From the NCBI GenBank assembly GCA_017398945.1, contig JAFQES010000005.1, forward strand, positions 1 through 58,653: a stretch of 58,653 nucleotides of DNA, in the 5' to 3' direction. Under the pieces are notes generated by a model. It saw only the letters and a list, made by a program, of their open reading frames with translations. It made no database searches and was not told the origin of the DNA. Shown here in pieces: positions 17,033 to 25,595 of the stretch; the first letter of the stretch is position 1; each line of letters opens with the position of its first letter. Position numbers and translations under genes: made by a program. The stretch comes from Bacilli bacterium. Its GTDB lineage: Bacteria; Bacillota_I; Bacilli_A; RF39; UBA660.

Positions 17033-17360
17033 CGTTGTTCCCGTAAACTATTTTTTCTAGTTGACTAATTCTTCTTAGAAGGTCAACATTATTAATTGAA
17101 CGTGTTTGGCTTTCACTACTTTCAGCGGCTTCAATTGTTGTTTTAAGTCTTCTTAATTCTTGTTTTAACTTAATATTATCATCAGTTAAATCTTTAATAT
17201 CACGTTCCTGTTTTTTAATAATAGAAGCAAACTCTGTATAATCTCTTATGACCATATCTAAAAACTTATCAACCTCTTGAGGACGATAACCTCTAGCATC
17301 ATATTTAAATTCTTTCTCTAATATCTCCTGAGGAGTTAAAAAAATCTTATCATTATACAT
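17028..17360 (-). CDS. gpsB: Cell division protein GpsB (DivIVA-like)
   Basis: A 110-residue coiled-coil adaptor that coordinates PBP1 and other wall enzymes with division. The DivIVA-type membrane-binding N-terminus is clear (IFLTPQEILEKEFKYDARGYRPQEVDKFLD), followed by a coiled coil to about residue 75 and the short C-terminal helical domain (VDLLRRISQLEKIVYG). I use the ATG at 17360, which has AAGGTGA 6 bases upstream; a TTG eight codons earlier is less likely. Its partner PBP1 (ponA) is encoded 1 kb away, as in Bacillus. The stop codon lies in the rnpB P1 helix. Confidence 0.92.
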   Translation of the reverse strand: MYNDKIFLTPQEILEKEFKYDARGYRPQEVDKFLDMVIRDYTEFASIIKKQERDIKDLTDDNIKLKQELRRLKTTIEAAESSESQTRSINNVDLLRRISQLEKIVYGNNE

Positions 17361-17457
17361 GCTTGTCACCTTCTTACTAACCAATTATATAAAAAATTGT
17401 CTTATTTTGTCAATTGTCAAAAAAAGGTACACTAATGTAAAGTAAAAAAGAAAACAC

Positions 17458-17571
17458 TTACGTATTTTCTTCCTTTTTATCATTTTTACTAATATTTTGT
17501 GAAATAAATTCAATTTCAGCTTCTGTCAACTTACTTATTAAATCATTTAAAATATACTCTACTCTAATCAT
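17458..17571 (-). CDS. 37-residue micro-ORF, unknown function
   Basis: Starts ATG behind AAAGGAGCGAAAT, a strong ribosome-binding site, and a TATACT box lies near 17590-17600. The peptide begins MIRVEYILNDLISKLTEAEI and ends with a charged KNDKKEENT tail; it is amphipathic, not membrane-spanning. The pattern (one helix-turn, acidic/lysine tail) is like many small Bacilli proteins, but I know no family. It precedes gpsB by about 100 bases on the same strand. The gap 17572-17791 otherwise holds only the recU and micro-ORF promoter regions; I see nothing else there. Confidence 0.5.
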   Translation of the reverse strand: MIRVEYILNDLISKLTEAEIEFISQNISKNDKKEENT

Positions 17572-17768
17572 ATTTCGCTCCTTTTTCTAAAGTATACAAA
17601 AAAACAAACAAGAAAAGTGAAATTCGACAAAATATCTAAAAATTATTTTTTTATGATTTTTTCACAATCTTGTAATATCAAAACACACGGATAAGGACAC
17701 CCAAATACAAATTTTCAAGTTTAATGTCAAGTCGCAATCTCTAGTAGATATTTTAGCACTTTTATTGT

Positions 17769-17786
17769 ATAATTAATAAAGGTGAA
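17769..17786 (+). promoter_or_regulatory. -10 box and ribosome-binding site of recU-ponA
   Basis: TATAAT at 17769-17774 and AAAGGTGA at 17779-17786, six bases before a GTG start. No good -35 is visible. The very short leader suggests transcription starts almost at the ribosome-binding site, or that the -10 is fortuitous. Confidence 0.4.
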
Positions 17787-17791
17787 TATAA

Positions 17792-18346
17792 GTGAATTAT
17801 CCTAATAATATAAATAAATCATATAAAAAATTTGTTACTTATAATAACCGAGGAATGGATTTAGAAAATTCTATTAACGAAGCTAATGAATATTACTTGG
17901 AAAATAATCTTGCTTTAATCTATAAAAAGCCAACTCCAATTGGTATTGTTAAAGTAAGTTATGAAAATAATTCTAAAGTTATTGATAAAGCTTATTTTAA
18001 AGAACCATCTACTCTTGATTATAATGGAATATATAAAGGAAAATATATTGAATTTGAAGCTAAAGAAACTACCAACAAAACATCTTTTCCTTTACGAAAT
18101 ATTCATCCTCATCAAATAAAACATATTTCTAAAGTTTTAGAACATGGTGGTATTGTTTTTATAATCATTAAAATAAATCAACTTGATTATTTATTAGATG
18201 GAAAAGATTTTTTAGATTACATTGAAAATAATCAAAGAAATAGTATTACTTATGATTATATCAAGGAAAAGGGTTTTGTAATTAATTATAAATTTAATAA
18301 AGGTCTAGATTATCTAAGCATTCTAGATAAAAAATATTTTAGTTAG
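17792..18346 (+). CDS. recU: Holliday junction resolvase RecU
   Basis: Cuts four-way junctions in recombinational repair and chromosome segregation. The 184-residue protein shows the RecU signature in order: NRGMDLENSINEANEYY, ALIYKKPTPIGIVKV, a stretch ending STLDYNGIYKGKYIEFEAKET (with the catalytic D...ExK of the nuclease fold) and SFPLRNIHPHQIKH. The start codon is GTG behind AAAGGTGA. It precedes ponA by 9 bases in an operon; in Bacillus recU and ponA also form one operon. Confidence 0.95.
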   Translation: MNYPNNINKSYKKFVTYNNRGMDLENSINEANEYYLENNLALIYKKPTPIGIVKVSYENNSKVIDKAYFKEPSTLDYNGIYKGKYIEFEAKETTNKTSFPLRNIHPHQIKHISKVLEHGGIVFIIIKINQLDYLLDGKDFLDYIENNQRNSITYDYIKEKGFVINYKFNKGLDYLSILDKKYFS

Positions 18347-18355
18347 GAGATCAAA

Positions 18356-20950
18356 ATGAAAAAAACAAAACAAAGTAAAATAAAACCAAAAAAAATTAAA
18401 GTAAAAAAGAAGTTAAACAAAAAAATTGGTAATGCAATATTAATAATTCTTGCTCTCGGAGGTATATGCGTTGCTTCATTAGTACTGGCCTTTGCCTTAT
18501 ATATTATAATTGCTTCTCCTGATTTTGATCGTGATTTATTATATAAGCAGGAAGCATCTGTTTTATATGACGCTAAAAATAACGAAATTGCCAGAATTGG
18601 TTCTGAAAATCGTGTTTTAATAACTTATGATGATTTGCCTCAAGTTTTGATTGACGCCCTACTCGCTACGGAAGATTCAAGATTTTTCCAACACAACGGC
18701 TTAGATGGTGCAAGATTCTTAGTTGCCTCTTTCAAACAAGCTTTTGGGGATTCTACTGCTGGCGGTGCCTCTACTTTATCTATGCAAGTTATAAAAAATA
18801 CTTATACAGGAAAAGAAGCAAGTGGTATTGCTGGAATCATAAGAAAATTTACTGATATTTATATGGCAGTATTTAAGTTAGAAAGCGTTTATACAAAAGA
18901 AGAAATAATTGAATTTTATTTTAATTCTCAATGGTTAGGAAACGATGGAGACTTAAACTATTCTGGAATTTATGGAGTTGAACAAGCCAGTCAATATTAT
19001 TTCGGTAAATCTGTTGGAGATTTAAACCTTTCAGAAGCCTCAATGCTTGTCGGAATGTTCCAAAATCCAACTTTTTATAATCCATATAAAAATCCTGAAG
19101 GATGTACAAACCGTCGGAATACAGTTCTTAGTTTAATGGTAAAACATGGATATATTACCGAAGATGAAAAAAAAGCTGCTCAAGAAGTTGATATTAGAAG
19201 CTTATTAAAAAAGAAAAAAACTACTACCAAAAATGCTTTCCAAGCATTTATCGATTATGTAATTGAAGATGTTGAGATAACTACTGGCAATAATCCGGTA
19301 AAGACTCCAATGAAAATATATACAACTTTGGATCCAGACATTCAAAATGTTTTAAATAAAGTAGAAAGCGAAGAAATATATAATTTTCCTAATGACTCCA
19401 TTCAAATGGGAGTTGCAATTACTTCTGTTGAAAATGGTGCTATTCTCGCTTTAAGTGGCGGTCGCGATTATGCCGCAAAAGGCCTAAATCGAGCAACCGA
19501 TATATCCCGACAACCTGGATCAACAGCTAAAATATTATTTGATTATGGACCATATATTGAATATTTAAATGGTTCAACATACTCGATGTTCTTAGATGAA
19601 CCTTATACTTATTCAAATGGAACAAAAATTAATAACTTTGATAATTCATATAAAGGTTTAATTACTATGCGAGAAGCTTTAGTTCAATCTAGAAATATTC
19701 CAGCTTTAAAAGCTTTCCAAGATGTTTATGAAGAAAATTCTAATTATATATCTGATTTTGTTCATAGCTTAGGTATTGATTATGGTAATAATTTATTCGA
19801 ATCTTCTTCGATTGGTGGTTTTAACGGAACTAATCCACTTGAAATGAGTGCCGCTTATGCTGCTTTTGCTAGAGGCGGTTATTATATAAAACCATACTCA
19901 TTTAGCAAAATTGTTTATTTAGAAGATGAAAAAGAATTTGATAATAAATATACTAAATCAAGAGTAATGGGCGAAGAAACAGCTTATATGATTACCGATA
20001 TGTTAGTTACTGCAGGCGGAAGAAATGTTGGTGGGGACTTAAAAATTAGTGGAGCTGAAATTGCCACAAAAGGTGGTACAACCAATTTAGATAAAGCTGC
20101 TAGAGAAGAATTAGGACTTCCATCAGGAGTTACTCCAGACCACTGGAATATTTCTTATAGTACCGATTACTGCATTGCATTATGGAGCGGTTATGATACA
20201 ACCACAAAAGAACATTATTTAACCAACTCTCAAGGTGGAAAAATTCGTCGAGGAATCATGAGTGCAGTTGGTAAAAAGATTTATAAAAAAGATAAAAAAT
20301 TTAAAAAACCAAGTGGCGTTGTAGAAGTTAATGTTGAACTAGAAACTTTCCCTCCACAATTGGCGAGTGAATATACTCCATCTAGTTTAACTATTACCGA
20401 GTTATTTAAAAAAGGCACTGAACCTAGCGAAGTATCAACAAGATTTAGTACTTTATCTAATCCCAAAAATGGTTCTTATACGTTTGATGGCACTAGCATA
20501 AAAATAACTTGGAATGCTATAGATATTCCTGATGCTATAAACGAAAGTTACTTGCAAGAGCATTTCAATAAATACTATGGAAAAGATGCTTCAAAATATT
20601 ATCAAAAGCGCTTAAATTATAATCAGAGCAACATTGGAACTTTGGGATACCAAGTTTACTTAAAAGATGCAAACGGAAATCTTGTGCCTTTAGGATTTAC
20701 TAAGGACACATCCTTTACTTATCCTACTAACGCTTCTACTACTGCGTATACCTTTGTGATAAAATCAACTTATAGTATCTTTAAAAGCAATATGAGTTCA
20801 GGCTTAACAATTAATGCTTATGCTAATATGGATAGTAATATTGAAGATATTGTTGGTGGTAACAATATAGAGAATAACGTTAATAACGAAAATACTACTC
20901 CAACTCCTCCTACTAATTCAAGTTCTAATTCGGGAGAAAATTTAGATTAG
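18356..20950 (+). CDS. ponA: Bifunctional class A penicillin-binding protein (PBP1A/1B)
   Basis: Glycosyltransferase plus transpeptidase that polymerises and cross-links peptidoglycan. Residues 1-25 are Lys-rich, 26-50 a transmembrane helix, then the GT51 domain (ATEDSRFFQHNG, GGASTLSMQVIKN, EIIEFYFNSQWLG), then the transpeptidase with serine in RQPGSTAK, the SRN motif in VQSRNIPAL and KGGTTN as the KTG-like box. The C-terminus has a fibronectin-like segment and an Asn/Thr/Pro-rich tail (about 835-864). 864 residues, normal. GGAGATCAAA precedes the ATG. A shared terminator follows. Confidence 0.95.
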   Translation: MKKTKQSKIKPKKIKVKKKLNKKIGNAILIILALGGICVASLVLAFALYIIIASPDFDRDLLYKQEASVLYDAKNNEIARIGSENRVLITYDDLPQVLIDALLATEDSRFFQHNGLDGARFLVASFKQAFGDSTAGGASTLSMQVIKNTYTGKEASGIAGIIRKFTDIYMAVFKLESVYTKEEIIEFYFNSQWLGNDGDLNYSGIYGVEQASQYYFGKSVGDLNLSEASMLVGMFQNPTFYNPYKNPEGCTNRRNTVLSLMVKHGYITEDEKKAAQEVDIRSLLKKKKTTTKNAFQAFIDYVIEDVEITTGNNPVKTPMKIYTTLDPDIQNVLNKVESEEIYNFPNDSIQMGVAITSVENGAILALSGGRDYAAKGLNRATDISRQPGSTAKILFDYGPYIEYLNGSTYSMFLDEPYTYSNGTKINNFDNSYKGLITMREALVQSRNIPALKAFQDVYEENSNYISDFVHSLGIDYGNNLFESSSIGGFNGTNPLEMSAAYAAFARGGYYIKPYSFSKIVYLEDEKEFDNKYTKSRVMGEETAYMITDMLVTAGGRNVGGDLKISGAEIATKGGTTNLDKAAREELGLPSGVTPDHWNISYSTDYCIALWSGYDTTTKEHYLTNSQGGKIRRGIMSAVGKKIYKKDKKFKKPSGVVEVNVELETFPPQLASEYTPSSLTITELFKKGTEPSEVSTRFSTLSNPKNGSYTFDGTSIKITWNAIDIPDAINESYLQEHFNKYYGKDASKYYQKRLNYNQSNIGTLGYQVYLKDANGNLVPLGFTKDTSFTYPTNASTTAYTFVIKSTYSIFKSNMSSGLTINAYANMDSNIEDIVGGNNIENNVNNENTTPTPPTNSSSNSGENLD

Positions 20951-20951
20951 C

Positions 20952-20987
20952 AAAAAACTTCATTGAGAAAAATCAATGAAGTTTTTT
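20952..20987. terminator. Bidirectional terminator between ponA and nth
   Basis: AAAAAACTTCATTGA (20952-20966) and its exact complement (20973-20987) form a 15-bp stem with a 6-base loop. It ends ponA and nth from opposite sides; the last codons and the stop of nth lie inside it. Confidence 0.85.
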
Positions 20988-21599
20988 ATAATAATTACAA
21001 TCCTTTTGAAACCAACAAGATGAACACTTAGGTTTTTTTGCAACACAAATATATCTCCCAAACAAAACCAAACGATGATGTAAATCTTTTAAACTGTGAC
21101 CTTTAAATTTTTTTACTAATTTCTTTTCAATGGTTGTAACATCATCAGTTTCTAAAGCTAATCCCAGTCGTTTAGATACTCTTGTAACATGAGTATCAAC
21201 TGCCATACAATCTTCATCATACAAATTTGATAAAACAACATTACAAGTTTTATGGCCAACTCCTGGAAGACTCTCCAAATACTTTCGATCATTAGGAACA
21301 CTTCCGTTATGATTTTCTAATAACGAAGTAGCTATTTCTTTTAAATAAACAGCCTTCCTTCTAAAAGTCCCAAGAGGCCTTAAAATATCTTCTATTTTAT
21401 TTAAATCCAGTTTACTAATATCTTCTAAATTATAATTACTAAATAACTTTTTAGTGACCTTATTTACCCTTTTGTCTGTTGCTTGTGCACTTAATACTGT
21501 TGCAATCAACAATTCATAGTCTTTATTATATATAAGCTCACATTTGGCCTCTGGAATCATCTTTTCCAAAGCAGTTACAATCTCATTCGCTTTCATCAT
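20973..21599 (-). CDS. nth: Endonuclease III (DNA glycosylase/AP lyase)
   Basis: Removes oxidised pyrimidines and nicks at the abasic site. The helix-hairpin-helix LPGVGHKT carries the catalytic Lys117, VDTHV carries Asp135, and the [4Fe-4S] cluster ligands are complete as Cys185-x6-Cys192-x2-Cys195-x5-Cys201. 208 residues, normal length. It overlaps dnaD by 17 bases, with which it forms an operon as in Bacillus (dnaD-nth). Two adjacent ATG codons make the exact start uncertain by one residue. Confidence 0.95.
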   Translation of the reverse strand: MMKANEIVTALEKMIPEAKCELIYNKDYELLIATVLSAQATDKRVNKVTKKLFSNYNLEDISKLDLNKIEDILRPLGTFRRKAVYLKEIATSLLENHNGSVPNDRKYLESLPGVGHKTCNVVLSNLYDEDCMAVDTHVTRVSKRLGLALETDDVTTIEKKLVKKFKGHSLKDLHHRLVLFGRYICVAKKPKCSSCWFQKDCNYYKKLH

Positions 21600-22221
21600 C
21601 TAACCAATTATAATCAAATAATTCTTTTTGTTTATTATCCTTTGTTTTATTTTTTATATGATTATCAACATCTTTAGCATTCTTAAAGCCTTTTTTTTGC
21701 CACTCATATAAAATCTTATCAATGTATCTTAAATTAGTTACCCCATTATAAACAGCTTCCTTTAAAGCTGCTAAAATAATCTCTTCTGAAAAGTCTTTCT
21801 CCATCCAAGCATTAATAATTTCATATTCCATAGCAGTTATAGTACGGCCAAATTCTTTTTCAAATATAGTAAAGATATCTTCTCTTTTGGTCACGGATAA
21901 TTCACTTTTTATTTGTTCATTAAAAGTAGCATATAAACCTTCTAGATTAATTATTTCCATAATCTTTCCTTTATCATTTTTAACAGAATCAATCGAAATC
22001 AGCTTTTTTTCTATTAAAGAATTTAAGGCCTCTAATGTAATATTTTCTTTTAAATAGATACTTTTAACTATTTTATTAATATCAAATAACTTATTTTCAT
22101 CATTAATTAAGTAAATCAAAAGTAGAAATTCATTTAAAGATAAATTTAAAGAAACAATATTTTTTAAAAACATACTACTAATAATATACTTTTTATCTTC
22201 TAATACATCTTTAATTTTCAT
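21583..22221 (-). CDS. dnaD: Primosomal protein DnaD
   Basis: Helps load the replicative helicase at origins and restart sites. The N-terminal winged-helix domain is about residues 1-100 (FLKNIVSLNLSLNEFLLLIYLIN, with a wing SIDSVKNDKGK), and the C-terminal DnaB/DnaD domain holds EKEFGRTITAMEYEIINAWMEKDFSEEIILAALKEAVYNG and LRYIDKILYEWQKKG, matching the YxxxIxxxW motif. 212 residues. Overlaps cca by 11 bases upstream and nth by 17 bases downstream. Confidence 0.92.
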   Translation of the reverse strand: MKIKDVLEDKKYIISSMFLKNIVSLNLSLNEFLLLIYLINDENKLFDINKIVKSIYLKENITLEALNSLIEKKLISIDSVKNDKGKIMEIINLEGLYATFNEQIKSELSVTKREDIFTIFEKEFGRTITAMEYEIINAWMEKDFSEEIILAALKEAVYNGVTNLRYIDKILYEWQKKGFKNAKDVDNHIKNKTKDNKQKELFDYNWLDDESE

Positions 22222-23308
22222 TATTTTCCTCCCTAAATTTATCCAAATATTTATAAATACTTTTTGTGTCGTTTTTTAATTTACCTTTAAGAATTTGTAA
22301 AACCAAATCATCCAAAATCATTCCAACTTTTTTTCCCTCTTTAATACTCAAATACTTAATAATTTTTTCCGTCGAAACATTAATATCTTTTACACTATAA
22401 ATCGGCAAATTCTTATATATCATATTTATAACCTTACGATCTATTTTTAGTATTTCTGATGCTACTGAACATAAATAAAGTCCGTATTTATATACAGTTT
22501 CATTATCTATCTTTCCCTTAAATAATATTTCTTTAAGAGTACTTATATTATGCCTACTTTCTTTCGTAAAAGCAAGATAATTTTGAAAATTTATTTGAGC
22601 CCACATCCCATTTATATCATGTACTTTTTTGATACCTTCATTATATGACATGCCTAAGCATTCTAATAAGCCTAGCTCTTTTAATAAATTTAAGCCTACT
22701 TTAAAATTATCACTTAATAGTATTTTATCTAACTCTTCTTTTATTCTTTTTGAAGATAAAGTTTGAATTAAACTATTATTATCATATATTACTTGATAAA
22801 GATTTTTATCTAACTCAAAATTTAAAAGAGTTGCAAACCGAATAGCTCTTAAAATACGTAAAGGATCTTCTATGATTTTTGTCTTTTCATTCCCAATGCA
22901 TTTTATAACGTGATTATCTAAATCCTTTTTCGCATCCAATAAATCAATTACATTATCTTTTTGATTCATACAAAAAGTATTTATGGTAAAATCTCTTCTT
23001 TGTAAATCTTCTAATAAATTATTAATATAGATAACCTCGGTTGGATGACGATTTTCATATTTTAATTCTTTTCGATAAGTTGTTATTTCAAAAGAAAATT
23101 TCTTTATTTTAAAATCTACTGCCCCATATACTCCAACACGACTATTAGGAAATAACCTTATTAAATCTTTAGGAAGCGCATTTGTACAAATATCGATATC
23201 ATAAGATATATTACCTAATAACATATCTCTAACATAACCACCAACGATATATGCTTCAAAACCATCTTTTTCAATTGTGTTTATAACTTTCTTAATAATC
23301 TTTTCCAT
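22211..23308 (-). CDS. cca: CCA tRNA nucleotidyltransferase
   Basis: Adds or repairs the 3' CCA of tRNAs. GGYVRDMLLG (residues 23-32) and the metal-binding D37-x-D39 in YDIDICTNA form the polymerase active site; RRDFTIN and DPLRILRAIRFA are the next family motifs, followed by the helical tRNA-binding body. 365 residues, within range for the Gram-positive class. It overlaps the thermonuclease gene by 28 bases and dnaD by 11. All nine tRNA genes in the window already encode CCA, so its main job here would be repair. Confidence 0.92.
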   Translation of the reverse strand: MEKIIKKVINTIEKDGFEAYIVGGYVRDMLLGNISYDIDICTNALPKDLIRLFPNSRVGVYGAVDFKIKKFSFEITTYRKELKYENRHPTEVIYINNLLEDLQRRDFTINTFCMNQKDNVIDLLDAKKDLDNHVIKCIGNEKTKIIEDPLRILRAIRFATLLNFELDKNLYQVIYDNNSLIQTLSSKRIKEELDKILLSDNFKVGLNLLKELGLLECLGMSYNEGIKKVHDINGMWAQINFQNYLAFTKESRHNISTLKEILFKGKIDNETVYKYGLYLCSVASEILKIDRKVINMIYKNLPIYSVKDINVSTEKIIKYLSIKEGKKVGMILDDLVLQILKGKLKNDTKSIYKYLDKFREENNEN

Positions 23309-24291
23309 TTTTTAAACACCTTTTTGTTTTTTATTAAATACCCTATAACAACAATTAAGCAAGCTGCAATATAATATAAATAACTTATTTTTACATATTT
23401 AGCTTCTAATAATAAATCTTTGGTTACTTCTAAATCAAAATCATAAACTTTATCATCAAGATACCATCCAACAAACTTATAGCCTTCTTTTTCTTCAGGA
23501 TCAATACTACTTACTTGCATATTTTCTAAAACTTTGACTATTTTCTCATTGCCATTAGAACTAAATGTTACATTATAAGTATTAATCGTATTAGTATCTG
23601 TTTTTTCTACAGAAATTGTTTCACAATAACCGATTTCATCATGATATTGCCATATTCCTTTCTTTTCCTTAATAGCATTGTTTTGAACTTGACATAAATT
23701 ATTCAAATATTTATAATTCCCATATATATAAGCAACCTTGGCATAACCTTCTTGGACCATTATTTCTTGAAGTAATACATCATTTACCCAAATCCAAGCT
23801 AAATTACGATCATATTTATCAGTAATATCACTATTAGAATCATACTCGATTTCTATTTTAGAAGCATTTGTAAGCATATTACAAGTATAACCACTAGCTT
23901 CTTTGGCATAATCTTCTACTTCTTTAGTCGGATGAACACTTTCAGGAGTATCAACTGCTAAAAAACGAAACTTTACTTCTTCACCATCTTTTTGAAACAA
24001 AGCCGTATCTCCATCAACACATCTAATAAACTCGACTGCCTGTTTTTCATAATTAAAGCACGGATCTTGCGTAAAACTTTCTTCTGAATCTACAATTATC
24101 CATTTATCACCTTTATAAATGACTTCATGCCAATGATTTAAATTATCTTTTTTATGATAGCCATAAAATTTATTATGGCAAGATGAGATATATTCACTGT
24201 TCTCTTCTTTATATCCCTTTACATTTGCACTATGAGCATTAACGTTTGTTCTAAAACTAAATACCATTAAAATAAATAATAAGATTTTCAT
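23281..24291 (-). CDS. Membrane-anchored thermonuclease (SNase) with YHYH-like and InlB-type modules
   Basis: An N-terminal signal peptide (MKILLFILMVFSF..NAHS), then a Cys/His segment SCHNKFYGYHKKDNLNHWHEV like the YHYH module often found with nucleases. The SNase domain follows (about 85-220): RCVDGDTA, FRFLAVDTPES and YDRNLAWIWV supply the metal and catalytic Arg residues, with Glu in the helix between. After that comes an InlB-type beta repeat (YNVTFSSNGNEKI to VGWYLDD, about 235-295) and a C-terminal transmembrane helix. So it is an exported nuclease tethered to the surface, possibly for nucleotide scavenging. GGTGAAGTT precedes the ATG; it overlaps cca by 28 bases. Confidence 0.85.
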   Translation of the reverse strand: MKILLFILMVFSFRTNVNAHSANVKGYKEENSEYISSCHNKFYGYHKKDNLNHWHEVIYKGDKWIIVDSEESFTQDPCFNYEKQAVEFIRCVDGDTALFQKDGEEVKFRFLAVDTPESVHPTKEVEDYAKEASGYTCNMLTNASKIEIEYDSNSDITDKYDRNLAWIWVNDVLLQEIMVQEGYAKVAYIYGNYKYLNNLCQVQNNAIKEKKGIWQYHDEIGYCETISVEKTDTNTINTYNVTFSSNGNEKIVKVLENMQVSSIDPEEKEGYKFVGWYLDDKVYDFDLEVTKDLLLEAKYVKISYLYYIAACLIVVIGYLIKNKKVFKKWKRLLRKL

Positions 24292-24368
24292 AACTTCACC
24301 AATAAAATTATATCATCCTCTAACTAGAAAGTCATTCACATAAATGATTTATATTTGCTTTATTTACA

Positions 24369-24394
24369 TAAAAAAAACTCCTTTTTAAGGAGTT
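24369..24394. terminator. Terminator after the GNAT gene
   Basis: AACTCCTT (24376-24383) and AAGGAGTT (24387-24394) form an 8-bp stem; an A-run precedes it, read as a T-run on the minus strand. It lies about 60 bases past the stop of the GNAT gene and upstream of the thermonuclease start. Confidence 0.7.
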
Positions 24395-24455
24395 GATTTA
24401 TTAAATGGTCGGATATCAAAGGAAATTTCCAAATTTATTGTTTTGAATCTCCTTT

Positions 24456-24932
24456 CTATTTTTTAATATTATTAAATATAAAAATTCTATCAATAAATTC
24501 ATTATTATAATTTGTGTATTCATCAATTACTTTTTTCCAAAAATAAAATGCTGAATCACTACCAAACGAAGGAGAAACTTCCCAATTTCCTCTATATTTA
24601 TCAAAACATTTAAAAGCAACTTGCATACCTATTTTATTTCTTCTATATTTTGGTATTATCATAAATTCGGCAATACTATGTCCGTCAGATGATTTTTGCA
24701 TATATGTATTTATCATAACAAATCCTAATAATTTGTTTGTTTTTTCTTCTCTAACGAAAAATGCATCTCTATCATCATCGGTAAAATACGTATCAAAATA
24801 TTTATATTCAAATATTGCTTCGTTGTTCATTTCATTTCCATCATTTAAACTTTCTTCAAAAAGAGAATATTCAAGTAATCGAAATAATACTTCTTTATTT
24901 TCTTCTTTTACTTTATCTAAATATATATTCAT
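24456..24932 (-). CDS. GNAT-family N-acetyltransferase
   Basis: A 158-residue protein with the GNAT core: a beta strand LLGFVMINTYMQ, then AEFMIIPKYRRNKIGMQVAFKCFDKYRGNWEVSP, where the R-R-N-K-I-G loop corresponds to the acetyl-CoA site R/Q-x-x-G-x-G/A. Substrate unknown. I use the ATG at 24932 with GGAAGTGAT upstream; the ATG at 24947 would sit at the transcription start, since a TATAAT box lies at 24952-24958. Monocistronic with its own terminator. Confidence 0.85.
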   Translation of the reverse strand: MNIYLDKVKEENKEVLFRLLEYSLFEESLNDGNEMNNEAIFEYKYFDTYFTDDDRDAFFVREEKTNKLLGFVMINTYMQKSSDGHSIAEFMIIPKYRRNKIGMQVAFKCFDKYRGNWEVSPSFGSDSAFYFWKKVIDEYTNYNNEFIDRIFIFNNIKK

Positions 24933-24968
24933 AATTATCACTTCCATCTGTATTATAACATAAAAAAC

Positions 24969-24997
24969 AAAAAAAACGTTAGTCTTTGCAAACCAAC
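24969..24997 (-). terminator. Terminator of the tRNA-Arg/Pro operon
   Basis: On the minus strand GTTGGT (24992-24997) pairs with ACTAAC (24978-24983), followed by eight T. A second hairpin (ATCCGAA/TTCGGAT, 25014-25030) lies just before it, after tRNA-Pro. Confidence 0.6.
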
Positions 24998-25041
24998 ATT
25001 TTTAAGTATTAAAATCCGAAAAGTTCGGATAAATTTTTAAA

Positions 25042-25118
25042 TGGTCGGGAAGACAGGATTCGAACCTGCGACCCCTTGGTCCCAAACCAAGTGCACTACC
25101 AAGCTGTGCTACTTCCCG
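25042..25118 (-). tRNA. tRNA-Pro (TGG)
   Basis: 77 bases including an encoded CCA. The acceptor stem CGGGAAG/CTTCCCG is perfect, the T-loop is TTCGAAT and the anticodon loop TTTGGGA gives TGG. Second gene of the Arg-Pro pair. Confidence 0.95.
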
Positions 25119-25125
25119 TTATTTA

Positions 25126-25202
25126 TGGTGCGCCCAAAGGGAGTCGAACCCCTAACCTTTAGATCCGTAGTCTAACGCTCTATCCAATTGAGCTATGGGC
25201 GC
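25126..25202 (-). tRNA. tRNA-Arg (ACG)
   Basis: 77 bases with encoded CCA. Acceptor GCGCCCA/TGGGCGC, anticodon loop CTACGGA giving ACG, presumably edited to inosine by TadA. First gene of the Arg-Pro pair; its promoter is at 25228-25256. Confidence 0.95.
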
Positions 25203-25227
25203 ATATCCACATTTATAACGCAACATC

Positions 25228-25256
25228 ATTATATTATATGCACTAGCAAAATGCAA
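25228..25256 (-). promoter_or_regulatory. Promoter of tRNA-Arg/Pro
   Basis: On the minus strand TTGCAT (25251-25256) and TATAAT (25228-25233), 17 bases apart. Confidence 0.7.
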
Positions 25257-25271
25257 GTACCTATATCTAAA

Positions 25272-25292
25272 TAAAAACTGGAATAATCCAGT
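25272..25292 (-). terminator. Terminator of tRNA-Leu
   Basis: ACTGGA (25277-25282) and TCCAGT (25287-25292) with a 4-base loop, followed by TTTTAT on the minus strand, 12 bases past tRNA-Leu. Confidence 0.65.
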
Positions 25293-25303
25293 AAACATCT
25301 AAG

Positions 25304-25392
25304 TGGTGCCCAAGGCCGGACTTGAACCGGCACGGGTTTTAAAGCCCGCAGGATTTTAAGTCCTGTGCGTCTACCTGTTCCGCCACTTGGGC
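25304..25392 (-). tRNA. tRNA-Leu (TAA)
   Basis: 89 bases with a long variable arm (GCGGGCTTTAAAACCCGT) and encoded CCA. Acceptor GCCCAAG/CTTGGGC; anticodon loop CTTAAAA gives TAA. Confidence 0.95.
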
Positions 25393-25423
25393 AGGCACTG
25401 TCTTAATTTCATAAGACTTCTTT

Positions 25424-25452
25424 AGTATAATATTATTTTTTTAAAATATCAA
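25424..25452 (-). promoter_or_regulatory. Promoter of tRNA-Leu
   Basis: On the minus strand TTGATA (25447-25452) and TATACT (25424-25429), 17 bases apart, about 30 bases before the tRNA. Confidence 0.7.
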
Positions 25453-25542
25453 GTCTTTTTTAGAAAAAATTGCATTATTTTTATTTTTACTTCACCATTT
25501 TTGACAGTATTATAATATTTAAAAGAAAAATAACCTTTTTTG

Positions 25543-25572
25543 TTGACATTCAAAAAATACTTATGTTATAAT
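25543..25572 (+). promoter_or_regulatory. Near-consensus promoter of the Ser-Met-Asp-Phe tRNA operon
   Basis: TTGACA (25543-25548) and TATAAT (25567-25572) are 18 bases apart, and TG at 25564-25565 adds an extended -10. Strong promoter as expected for stable RNA. Confidence 0.85.
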
Positions 25573-25595
25573 CAATTTGTTGTCACAGACAATAC

